Shown one piece after another: positions 10,679 to 20,590 of a stretch of 64,000 nucleotides of DNA; positions within the stretch are counted from its first letter, which is position 1; every line of letters starts with the position of its first letter. Origin of the DNA: Coniochaeta sp. PMI_546. Taxonomy: Eukaryota > Ascomycota > Sordariomycetes > Coniochaetales > Coniochaetaceae. Location of the stretch: the NCBI GenBank assembly GCA_021432605.1, contig MU271149.1, forward strand, positions 930,001 to 994,000, given 5' to 3'. Position numbers and translations under genes: made by a program. Below the pieces are notes generated by a model. The model ran no database searches and was not told the origin of the DNA. It worked only from the letters and a program-made list of their open reading frames with translations.

Positions 10679-11931
10679 GTTGTCTGTCTTTGACTTGGGA
10701 TCAATGTGTGATGCTGTGCTGAGCAGAAGGCAAGGTTGATTTCTAAGGTAGCTTTTGATGCCGAGTCGAGGACAGAAACGAAAGAGAAGCAGGACAACAT
10801 CCACGAGGCCGGACTCATCCATATCATCCTCTTTTTATTACTTTCACCCATGTAAGCCGGGCGTCAGGCTCTCGACCCCAAGACTGCTCATCCTGCTCCC
10901 CCCCTCCCCTTCCTCCCCGCCTTTCCAATTGCTGTGTAACTCACAATTGTGTGTCCATCAGGCAAGCCCAGGCAACCACGGCAGGCAGCAGAGACGCCGG
11001 CATGAAGTCGCAGATTGGAGTCAGCCAACCACGCGGCGACAAGCGGCGTCAGATAGCTCCGTTTGGAGGGCTGAGCAACCGATGTGTGATGCACGAACAG
11101 CGCTTGACAACCCACAGCCCGATGGCCTGCATGTATGTGTAAGGCTGGATGCATTGCAACATTCTCATCTTATCATATATCCTGGACGAATGATTGAGCC
11201 GCCATGTTGCCTTGACCCTAGGACTTGGAACAAGTTTCGAGCAGTTACACCCCCAGTCAGTCACGGCGGCGTGGCATGTTGCTTGCCAATGTTATCGCAT
11301 CCGAGACCGTTTTACGCTGCAACTTTCACCGAGATACACGGGCAGCCATAGTGCAATAGTACAGGAGTCATACACGGTGAGGTCATCAAGGACGGGGTAG
11401 CGCATCTCGCCATGAAGAGGTCTTACGATCAGGTCGTATGTACATTTAATCAATACTGATCAAGAGTTGACAGACAACAGCTGGAATAGTTAAGGAAGCC
11501 TTGAATGACTCGTTAGATGTAGAACATCAATGTTTATGATTAGGTACTTAGGTGACAATGAGCCCATCTCATGGTTGCAAAGCATAGAACTATCTTCTGG
11601 GCTGTGTCGGTGCCACCAATGCCAATTGAGCCATCATCCAGACATATTCTTCCAATAGGATTTCACCAGAAGCCGGTGTTGGACTTTATGTCTGGACACA
11701 GGATGGTTTCCATCATTTTCTTACAGCATCGTTCCTTGTGTTGAATACCTGGTGCTTAATTCCAGATGGAAACGTGGAAGAGATAGGCATCTTGATGTAG
11801 GTTAGATTTCAGCCATATCTACAAGAAGGGCCTTCTTAGTAGCTCGCTCATCCTGGCAGACACACTCCCAGATCATTGCCATCAAGCCCCTCTCGAAGCT
11901 GTTCCTCATACCTGTATATAAATTGGTATCT
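10679..11931. other. Intergenic between AAA+ ATPase and scm3
   Basis: This is the leader/promoter of the AAA+ gene (minus) and the 3' flank of scm3 (minus). The open frames here are short and lack codon bias. The part at 11400-11800 is AT-richer than its surroundings. Nothing else was identified. Confidence 0.4.
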
Positions 11932-14370
11932 CTACAAGCAAGCAAAGCAAAAGTCCCTCTCACACTTGAACCCGTCCTCGCCGCATCTGCGCAAGGTCCC
12001 TCCGGGAGTTCGGTGCACGTCTTGGTCAGCAATGCCCTCACTAACCCGGCGAGCTACCCGGGCGGTGGCAGCACTCTTCCAGCCACCGCTGAGCCGCGAC
12101 CTCTTCTGTTTCGGGGTTGCTCTGGCATAGGAACTCAACGACATCCTCTTGACGGATGCTTTCTGAGCCGTGCTACGGTTCTTCATGGGTAGAATTGGGT
12201 GTTGGTTGTGGGCCTTCCTGCCGAGAGGACTGATCTGGTCGAGAGACAAGGATAGCTCGTCTTCATCCGAGTCAGACAGCAGGGACAGGATACTGTGTCT
12301 CGAGGTCGAGGCTAGAGTGACGCTTGCGGTTGTGGTCGGTTTGGAGTTGGAGTGGCGAGAGGAAGGCGTGACAAGAGGAGCTGCTGGTGCTGGCTTCTTA
12401 TTTGCCCGGTTGGAGGACGGCGTGATCGGTGAGATCAGAGTTGAAAGTCTGTTAGGTGTTGGGTCACTTTGTAGGGGGGACGGCGGATTGTCGACCTTCG
12501 GAGATGGCGGTTCTGGATGCTCAACGGCTTTGGCCGCAGAGTCTTCGAGTTCCGCAGTAGATTGGGTAATAGGGGCCGGAATCTCCTCGGAGGTGGTCTC
12601 GGTCGGCCCTGCTTGTTGTGTCAAGGTCTCTTCTGGCGCTTTCGCGTTGGTGGGCCGGAAGCTTTTCTTGACAGCAGGGAATGATGCACGAATTGAGCGA
12701 GATGACCCTGAAAGCGTGGTTGTCTTCGGTACTCGTTTCGCCAGAGCTCGCCTAGTTGTCGAAGCCGGCTCTTGGATCTGTTCTGCGCTCTTCCTCACCC
12801 TACTCGATGATACCCAGGACTCGTCCTCATCGGAGAAGTGGTAGTCTTTGTCGATGGCATTCCTCGAGAAATGCTCTGTGCGTGCAGCCGGCTGTGTATC
12901 TGATCGGACCTGTTCAGACCCTTCGCTCACCCGTTGATCCTGTGACTCGAGAACCATCTCATCCTCCCCATGAGGTTTAGCAGGGCTACTGTTCGCTGGG
13001 GTTCTGAGTTGAACGCTTCGGGTAGCTGGTAGAGTTTGTCTCCTACTGCCGTGGCGCTGAATTTCGTGCTGTGTCGGGTTAGACGGATGTGGTAAAGTTC
13101 GCCTCCTATTCTGGACTGATGCTTTCTCCCGCACGACCAGAGCAGATGAATCAAGAAGCGGCTGCTCCGTCTTCCCCGCCAGAGAACTTGCTAGTAAGGA
13201 TATCCTAGAAATTGGCTGTGACGGCACAATATCGGGGCGGCGGCGGCGTGGAAGTTGGACTTCAATGCGAACCAGGGACTTTGACGGTCTGAATGATATT
13301 TCTGCACTAGATGTATCATCATACAAGTCCTTGAGCGGTTCCACGTCGTTTGCAACAACAGGGGACACTTCCGAAAGGTCCGTGTCTGAATCTGGGACTA
13401 CTGTCGCCTTACTTGGTCTGGCCTTGGCCGGCTTCTCGGCCGAAGTGTTCACCTTTGCAAGTTTCCGCGGCCGGCCAGGCTTCCTCCGCCCCGATTGGTT
13501 CACCACTTCATGTGAACTGGATGTTGTCGTCGCAGTGTGAGGCGGCTTAGGTGTATCTTGTCCGGGAAGCAGATCCTTTACCGTTGGACTGGACCTTGGA
13601 TTTGTCAATCGAGGCCGCGGCAACGGGGCGGTCTTATTTGCTCTATCTCGTATCCAGGATGATGTATCTCCCATTATGATATCGTCATCGTCACTGCCGT
13701 CGCCCTGGGCAGCGACAAGCGCCTTGACAGCAACCCTTCGTTTGGTGACCGCCGTTACAGGGGCGTGGTTGTGGAACGCCTCGGCAGGCAACTCGGGAGC
13801 GTTCCAGATCGACTCGAGAGGTTCGCTGAAGGTCTTCGGCGGGCCAAACGACGAGAATGAGGGGAAATGAAACCCGGACGAGAACATTGTCGACAGTCTC
13901 GGTGGCGCCGGGGCCAGAGAAGCCAGCCCTGACAGGCGTCCTCCGTAAAATGCGCGCGGTAGCAAAGAGGTCGGTCCGGATCGAATCAACTGTCCACTTG
14001 CGGCTCCCTTGCCGTGTAGTATGCGCTCCTCTTCGTCCAGGTCTGCCGTCTCAGAGGCAGCAACCGATTTGGCGTCGTCTGCATCTGCCAGAGACCGAAT
14101 ATGACCATTGTCAACTTCCACCTCTGGCAGTTCCTCGGTGTAAAAATTGATTATGTCGTCGGCACCCGTGAAATCCTTCTCGTACTTTTCGAAGACGCAC
14201 TCCCATCTCGATTTTAACTTGAACGAAGCTACGGCTCGCGACTGCTCAAGCAGCACGGCAGGGTCGCGCTGAGCGTTGACTTCTTGAGGGTCGAGAAACA
14301 GCTCGTCGTCGGCATCGTCGTCGTCATGGAGGAACGAGCCAAGACGAGGTCGTTTCGCCGGTCGTTCCAT
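11932..14370 (-). CDS. scm3: Scm3/HJURP-type CENP-A chaperone
   Basis: A single exon of 812 residues. Scm3 deposits the centromeric histone H3 variant at kinetochores. The diagnostic part is N-terminal (about residues 25-95): a DPQEVNAQRDPAVLLEQSRA segment, then LKSRWECVFEKYEKDF and the VDNGHIRSL block, which match the Scm3 histone-binding domain and its flank. A GRPRK AT-hook lies near residue 300, in keeping with the longer filamentous-fungal Scm3 proteins that bind DNA. Long Ser/Pro/Lys-rich linkers follow. The C-terminus is TPGGTLRRCGEDGFKC...CFACL, a Cys-rich motif I associate with fungal Scm3 proteins. The start follows MERPAKRPRLG. A short 3' exon beyond 11932 cannot be excluded because open sequence continues in another frame. 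Confidence 0.85.
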   Translation of the reverse strand: MERPAKRPRLGSFLHDDDDADDELFLDPQEVNAQRDPAVLLEQSRAVASFKLKSRWECVFEKYEKDFTGADDIINFYTEELPEVEVDNGHIRSLADADDAKSVAASETADLDEEERILHGKGAASGQLIRSGPTSLLPRAFYGGRLSGLASLAPAPPRLSTMFSSGFHFPSFSSFGPPKTFSEPLESIWNAPELPAEAFHNHAPVTAVTKRRVAVKALVAAQGDGSDDDDIIMGDTSSWIRDRANKTAPLPRPRLTNPRSSPTVKDLLPGQDTPKPPHTATTTSSSHEVVNQSGRRKPGRPRKLAKVNTSAEKPAKARPSKATVVPDSDTDLSEVSPVVANDVEPLKDLYDDTSSAEISFRPSKSLVRIEVQLPRRRRPDIVPSQPISRISLLASSLAGKTEQPLLDSSALVVREKASVQNRRRTLPHPSNPTQHEIQRHGSRRQTLPATRSVQLRTPANSSPAKPHGEDEMVLESQDQRVSEGSEQVRSDTQPAARTEHFSRNAIDKDYHFSDEDESWVSSSRVRKSAEQIQEPASTTRRALAKRVPKTTTLSGSSRSIRASFPAVKKSFRPTNAKAPEETLTQQAGPTETTSEEIPAPITQSTAELEDSAAKAVEHPEPPSPKVDNPPSPLQSDPTPNRLSTLISPITPSSNRANKKPAPAAPLVTPSSRHSNSKPTTTASVTLASTSRHSILSLLSDSDEDELSLSLDQISPLGRKAHNQHPILPMKNRSTAQKASVKRMSLSSYARATPKQKRSRLSGGWKSAATARVARRVSEGIADQDVHRTPGGTLRRCGEDGFKCERDFCFACL

Positions 14371-14825
14371 CTTTTGTTAGCTATGATGCAAACAGAAGTC
14401 ATGGAGAATTGTCAATCTGTACGAAAGACATGCGGCCGCTGCAAAGGTGAACGCGGGGGGTTTTGCACAGAAAGATAACCGCAATCGATAAATGGAGGGC
14501 TGGGACTGGGATGGAGCTCTCAACGCGTCTGACGGCTGGACGCAGTGGATGGCCACCCCTGCAGCACTTAAGAAGTCAAGATGCACGCGTTAGTGGGGCA
14601 CGTGCAGTGCATGGGCTCGTTGCTGTGATGGTCTAGCGTGGCCGGGGTTGCCTTATGACGCTGCTGAGGAGCGAACTGCCACCGGAAACCCCAAGTATAA
14701 TCGAAGCTCGAGTGTCATCCAGTTCACCCTCTTGACTTCTTTCAACACACGAAAACCCGGTCTCCGACACCGAGGCCAGCCGTTGCCGACCAGCATGGAC
14801 AACGGCCCGAGTGCTATATCCCACA
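14371..14825. promoter_or_regulatory. Divergent promoter region scm3 / atg6
   Basis: About 455 bp separate the divergent starts of scm3 and atg6. It contains a GGGGCACGTGCAG segment near 14597 with a CACGTG core, the class B bHLH site. No gene is seen. Confidence 0.45.
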
Positions 14826-16449
14826 ATGTTCTGCCAGAAGTGCCGCACGCCGCTCAAGCTGGACGGTTCTCTGGAAGACCTCAACCCAGCAGCTTATGAT
14901 CTGCTTGTCGGTCAGTCTCATCACTGTCCTCTTTAATCTCCTTCCTGCAGGCCTTCCGAGTAGCGCCATATGCTAACGTGGTATTACAGCAACACACTCC
15001 CAACAACCACCCCGAAAGCTTCACTCATCCCGACCTCTGCCTCCCCAAGACCGAGCACGCAGATCTCTCCTCGAACAGGTCTCCGAGAATGCCGGACCTC
15101 CCACCTTCAAGCGCCACAGCGGCACCGGCCGCGGTGCCCCTGGACTACGCGATAGTTCTGCCATGTCGTTCATACTCCTGACCGAGTCGCAAGTCGTACC
15201 ACCCCTTCTCCACAACTCACCAAAGACGCCATCGCGACGTGACGCTCAGCCAGCCCAGCCAACCAACGATGGCGCCCAACAAGACGACGACGAAGACACC
15301 TCCAAGTCCTACGAGATGGAGCGCATAACCAAGCTCTTCGAGATCCTATCGGCCCGCTCAGACATCGACCACCCAATATGCGTAGAGTGCACCGACCTCC
15401 TCGTCGAAGAAATGCAAAGGAAGCTCGAGTCCGCCTCCCGCGAGCGCGACGCCTACGTCTCCTACCTAAAACAGATCCAGTCCTCCCCCCTGACCGACGA
15501 AGAGCTCCGCGCCCAGGAAGCCGCCCTCCTCAAAGCCCGCAAGGACGAAGAAGCAGCCCTGTCCGAGCTCCGCCGCCTGGAAGACGAGAAGTCCGCCCTG
15601 GACGCCGAGCTCCTCGCCCTCGAGGCCGAATCGCGCCAGCTAGACGCCGAGGAGGAGTCCTTCTGGCGCTCCCGCAACGACTTCGCCACCAAGCTCGCCA
15701 CCTTCCAGAACGAGCGCGACAGCATCAACTCCCGCTTCGACCACGACTCGCGCCTGCTCGAGAAGCTGCAGCGGTCCAACGTCTACAACGACACCTTCTG
15801 CATCTCCCACGACGGCACCTTCGCCACCATCAACGGCCTGCGCCTGGGCCGCCTCTCCAGCAAACCCGTCGACTGGCCCGAGATCAACGCCGCCTGGGGC
15901 CACGCCCTGCTCCTCCTCGTCACCGTGGCCGACAAGCTGGGCTACCGCTTCGACGGCTACGAGCCGCAGCCCATGGGGTCCACCTCCAAGATCATCCGCC
16001 TCGACCCCGTCTCCCCCGCCTCCAGCAGGGCAGGCGGCGGCGGCGGCGGCACCAGCGCCCCCCCGCAGCCGCCCAAGAGGCACGTCCTCGAGCTGTACAG
16101 CTCGGGCGACATGCCGCTGGGCCTGACCTTCATGCACCGCAAGTTCGACGTGGCCATGACGGCCTTCCTAGAGCTGGTGCGGCAGCTGGGCGCCTTTGTG
16201 CAGCGGCAGACGGCCGGCGCCGACGGGGCCGAGGGCCTCAGCCTGCCCTACCGTATCGAGGGCGACAAGATCGGCGAGGTGAGCATCAAGCTCGGCATCG
16301 CGCAGGACGACGGCTGGACCAAGGCGTGCAAGCTCACGCTCACGTGCTGCAAGTTCCTGCTGGCCCATGCGAGTAATGTTAGTGCTGCCAATGGAGGCGG
16401 GAGGGCGGGCGTTACGCAAGGAGGAGGAGGAGGAGGAGGAGGTGTCTAG
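14826..16449 (+). CDS. atg6: Beclin 1/Atg6/Vps30
   Basis: Two exons: 14826-14910 and 14990-16449, for 514 residues. The 79-nt intron has GTCAGT, a TGCTAACG branch and a TACAG acceptor. Atg6 is the scaffold of both Vps34 PI3-kinase complexes. The N-terminus has the zinc-type CQKC pair (residues 3-6), then a basic linker. SFILLTESQV, the conserved motif of the family, follows. Residues of about 195-330 form a long coiled coil ending in LEKLQRSNVYNDTFCISHDG. The C-terminal BARA-type domain includes INAAWGHALLLL, FDGYEPQPMGS and ELYSSGD. Splicing joins the frame without gap. An odd point is the C-terminus, which ends in GG(G)RAGVTQ followed by eight Gly and Val. A Gly run in the middle (GGGGGGTS) also interrupts the BARA region. 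Confidence 0.93.
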
Positions 16450-17277
16450 CATTATTATTTGGTCTGGGTTTATGGAGTATGGAGTGGTTTTTCGTATGGT
16501 GGTCAGGTACCTTATATAGGGCAGAGGCGTTGACTGGCGTGTTCATCATGGTTGTCATTAGGGTGGAAATATTGTGTTTTAAGATTAGCATGGGAGAACC
16601 GCCGTACAGAACAAAGGTCACGGAGTAGTGTGGCAGGCCGTCGAGCATAATAGAAACCGGTGTAGAATTACCCTGCTGCCAACGTGCAATACTTGAATAC
16701 AATGGACCCGCGAGACCCTCCCTCCGCGGAGCCCCTATTCGTATCAATACTCTCTAGCTGGCCATGCAGAAGTGCCTCACGCACGCAAGCTTGCCCGCTC
16801 CCAACAAAGTCAATGTGCAAAAAAATCATAGTCGCGTAACGCCGTACCCGGCCGCTTCTTTATTCATAGCGAATGGTATTGATCCGACCTTTCAGCGGAA
16901 TGGTTTTGAACCGACTCTCAGCTTCCGCCTTGGGTATCTTGCCTCCCTTCATCTCCTGATCTCAAAAAGGGGTGCAAGGAAACTGGGTGACGACTAAGCA
17001 GCGGGGGAACATTGCGCCGTGTCCGGATGGGAATTGATTCCCCCTGCGCAACTCCCAGACCGGGTGCGACCGTTCCTGGACCACACTTAACTGATTCCTT
17101 GCGACTGCCCCCAGGAGAAGCTACCGCTGTACAGTCGGCCTGTGAGATTGCCTGTTCGACCGCGGCACCCGGATCTGCGAGGCAGGACGCCCTCCTCAGC
17201 TCTCGTGCATCCACAGACGTCAGGCTGCATGAGCGCTCTTTGGTGTCGTCGAGTACGCATTCGGTCTCGTCATCTTC
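16450..17277. other. Intergenic between convergent atg6 and cka genes
   Basis: About 830 bp between two 3' ends. Short frames in all directions show no codon bias. I looked for tRNA and 5S rRNA signatures and saw none. Confidence 0.4.
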
Positions 17278-18667
17278 CTAAGCATGGTTGTTGTTGTTGT
17301 TCGAGACACCGGCCAGGTATTGCTGCATGGTGGCCTCGTCACGGATGGGGTTGAAGTACTGGTGGAGCATGGCTTCCTTGGCAGTGAGACGTTCCTACTG
17401 AGAATTAGCATCTCGCCTGGACACAGCGGGAATAGAGGTGTGGCGGGAATGGATAGCATACCTGATGGTCGTATCTCAGTAGCTTGTCCAAAAAGTCAAT
17501 GGCCTCGTTGCTGACGAAGCGCTGGTTTTCGCTGGTGACGAAGCTGTGCCAGGGCTTCTTTTGGAATCTACCCAGGATATCGTCGTACTGTGCGTCGAGC
17601 TCGATTTCGTACTTGTCGAGGTAGTCGAACAGATCATCTGTCCCGAGAACCTTGGCGATCTTGACAAGCTGATCCGAGTTGCTGTTGCCATGGAAGAATG
17701 GCTCTTTCCTGAAGATCATCGATGCAAACATGGCACCCAGACTCCACATATCCAGGCTGTAGTCGTACTCCTGAAAGTCTACTAGGAGCTCCGGGCCTTT
17801 GAAGTAGCGGGATGCGACTCTAACGTTGTACTCAGTCCCGGGGTGGTAGAACTCGGCGAGACCCCAATCGATAAGCCGCAGCTGCGTCTTTCGTCAACAT
17901 ACTTCGGATGACATGGAATGAAATCAGAGTGTTGACCCGTACCTTCCTATTCTCATGATCGATCATAACGTTATGAGGCTTTACATCCCGATGCATGATG
18001 CCCTTGCTGTGACAGAAGTCGAGCGCCTTGAGAAGCTCGAAGATGTAGTATCTCACGTCCAGGTCGTTGAACTTGGGGTAGAGCGTCCTGAAATCTGTGT
18101 TGTTGACATATTCGAAGATCAGGGACGGTGTTTTGCTCTGTAATATTATGCAGTCAGTCGCCAGCTCGCGGGTACACCGGTCAAGATGAATGATACATAC
18201 CTGGGCATCCCTGACGACGTCGAGGAGGGCGACGATATTGGGCCCTCCGGCCAAGTTTTGCAGAATCTTGATCTCGCGCTTGATCTTCTTCTTCTTGACA
18301 GGCTTCAGGACCTTGATGACGCACTTCTGGTAGTTAACCACGTTGATGCCCTCGAAGACCTCTGAGTATTTACCCCTGCCTGTATCGCGTGACCAAGGCG
18401 GTCAGTACTGTGGTGACGGTAAAATGTGTGGATCGAAGGCAGGGCTACGAACCGATCTTGCGCACGACCTCGTAGTTTTCGAGAACACCCCAGCCTGAAC
18501 ATAGAAAGAGTCAGTCGAAGAAGTCCGTATCAAGCACGCGATTGCTAGAAAGCGTAGAGGTGGGGATGGGGCAGAACAGAACCGCTGAGCTCACTGATGT
18601 TTACGCTGTCGTAGTCCCAGTATGCCCTGGGCATGTTCTGGTTGACATCAGCGTAGACGCGCGCCAT
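17278..18667 (-). CDS. cka1: Casein kinase 2 catalytic (alpha) subunit
   Basis: Six exons on the minus strand: 18667-18595, 18494-18453, 18379-18201, 18137-17943, 17881-17462 and 17394-17278, for 341 residues, the usual size for CK2 alpha. All introns are GT-AG and 60-101 nt, and frame phases close exactly. CK2 is a constitutive Ser/Thr kinase with acidic target sites. Seen in order: [19 protein letters not shown], the glycine loop [10 protein letters not shown], the basic [15 protein letters not shown] cluster, the catalytic [10 protein letters not shown], and the CK2-specific [11 protein letters not shown] (DWG in place of DFG). The C-terminus is VSNNNNNHA, with a short Asn run. The last acceptor must be the second AG of CAGTAG, since use of the first would put TAG in frame. 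The gene is convergent with atg6. Confidence 0.95.
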
Positions 18668-20590
18668 GGTCGCGAGACGGCTGATGGTATATGCGCAGAG
18701 TCGCGCAGGTTTGGCTCGGGAAGGCGGATGGCCGGTCGGGTTTTTTTAGAGGATGCTGTCTTGGGGGGGAATGGCAAGACAGGGCAAAAGCAATCCAAGG
18801 TGAGGTGAGATGAGGTGAGAGACTCTGGATCCCGCAAGCAGGGTTCTTCTTCGCCGTGGTGGGCTGGTGGGCTGGGCGGGGAATTGCTGCTGTGGTCCCG
18901 TGGATTGTGGAATGGCTGGTGATGGGATCCACTCTCTGTAAGGCTCCAAGGAGGGGCAGTTTTTGTGAAATCAGGGTCGTGCTTGCCTTCTTCAACAGCG
19001 TCAGTTGACGAGCTGATGGCTACCTTATAATAACCAGTTATAATTTGGACCAATAAAACACACAGGCTCTTCTCAACATTTGATATTTACCTACCTTACC
19101 TACGGTCGGTACCTCATATCTTGTCGAGACTTGAGCTGACGTCCAAATGTGTATGTACTGTGCTAAGGTATCTTGCCTTACATTACCTATACCTTACGCC
19201 TTACACCTCATACATACCTTAGATACCTCATCTGCCATCTGATGAGACTGACCTAGGTGCCTTTGCCCGTAAGCTAAGGTAAGTTAACTTGAATACCTGG
19301 CAACCACTTTATAGGTACAGATCTAAGCCATCATCGAATAAGCGGCATCTTTTCCTGCTCACCTGGAATCTGCTACTCCTTCTCAGTCCTGGAGAACAGA
19401 TACACATTCCACATGATGGCCTCAGCTCCGTAGCCATTCTTTTGATGCTGCCCGGCAATGCTAATGCTCAGCATAATGTCACGACGATGGTCGAGGTTGT
19501 GTCATGGCTCACATCCCGACGCGTGGAGGGAGAGACTGCCCGCCGGTGTCGTGGTCGGTGTAGCGGCACCATTGCTCTTCTCGATCCGTTGTCGGATGGA
19601 CATCATAACTGCCAAAGGGCAGTGTAGCAGTGCCACTGCAGGCACTGGTCCTCGCACGTTGCCTTTCTTGTCGTCGGAAGAGGTTTGTTTCCGCTGCTGA
19701 GTCCACATGAGATGGGATACCTCTGGCTCGCACCGATGAGCAGTAACAATTCAGCCATGGCTATCATCTGAGCCAGGGCATGGCAGTTTGATAGACCTTC
19801 GAAGTATTATTTGCAAACACACAAGTCGCAGGTAGCAAGATAGGAGCTCTAGCTGAGAGACTTCACTGACAGCTTTGCTTAAGCTTGAGTCTCCTGATTT
19901 CCCGAACACTTGGTCTTGTCCTCAGTGCCGCAAATTCGGTCAAGGGGCATCCAATATCCTTGAACTCATCATGCTCTCCAGCTGGAACTAGCGTTTTGGG
20001 GTTGAAAGGCTGTTGTCTCTGATTATCCCACTCAGCAGTACCAGCAGCAGCTTGCTTTTCAAGACTCCGTGATCAATAGCCGCCTCCAGCTGAGGCTAGG
20101 CAGAAAGCCTGTACGCCGTCCTCCGCCGGGGGATGAACGTCCTGCTTTGTGCCATCGAAACACGACGTCAGTCCATTGTCGGTAAGGCTGCGCATTCGGC
20201 CGCGCCGGAGCATAGAGCTGAATGCATCAACCCTATCCGTGTATCGCAACGAGACAGCTCTGGCTCTGTTCCTTCGTATCCTAGAGAGATGCAGGCACTG
20301 TCTTGGTCGAATCCATCAGTACTAGCCATATTACACGGTAGCCGAGGGTCTCTAGCTTTGGTGGTTTCTGTGGGGTTGAATGGTAAATGATGTCGTTCAC
20401 CCAGACGCGGTTGTCGCGACCCCCTGACCATCTGAAACCCTGTCAATAACGGAGGGGCTCTATGGTTCCAGTGCTACCCAGTCATAGCCAGACTCAGTTA
20501 TTCCTACTCAGGTGAGTGACTTGATGCCTCTTTTCTGGTTCCCTTCTTTGTATAAACAAGCCGGTACAAGATCAAGAATCAGAACCAAAC
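18668..20590. promoter_or_regulatory. 1.9-kb divergent intergenic region with TACCTTA-type repeats
   Basis: This lies between the starts of the CK2 gene and the DNAJC11-like gene. From about 19075 to 19300 it is packed with TACCTTA, ACCTTA and CTAAGGTA words on both strands (CTAAGGTA at 19163-19170 and 19274-19281). The remainder holds only short frames without codon bias. No RNA gene was recognised. Confidence 0.5.
19075..19300. repeat. Dispersed TACCTTA / CTAAGGTA word cluster
   Basis: Direct reading finds a high local density of TACCT, CCTTAC and their complement TAAGGTA, in irregular spacing rather than as a strict tandem array. The same words recur in the gene-poor region near 31373-31485 and upstream of mst1 near 41378-41405. 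Confidence 0.6.

Noticed and set aside
10755-11351. 198-codon plus-strand frame
   Set aside because: Overlaps the AAA+ ATPase leader; low-complexity start and no coding-like codon use.
11802-11931. Possible extra 3' exon of scm3
   Set aside because: The only donor-acceptor pair I could draw makes an intron of 24 nt, too short to splice.
14625-14660. ATGGTCTAGCGTGG, a D-arm-like sequence
   Set aside because: No matching T arm with GTTCGA or acceptor stem follows.
15378-16376. 332-codon Arg/Pro-rich frame inside atg6
   Set aside because: Shifted frame of the GC-rich atg6 exon 2.
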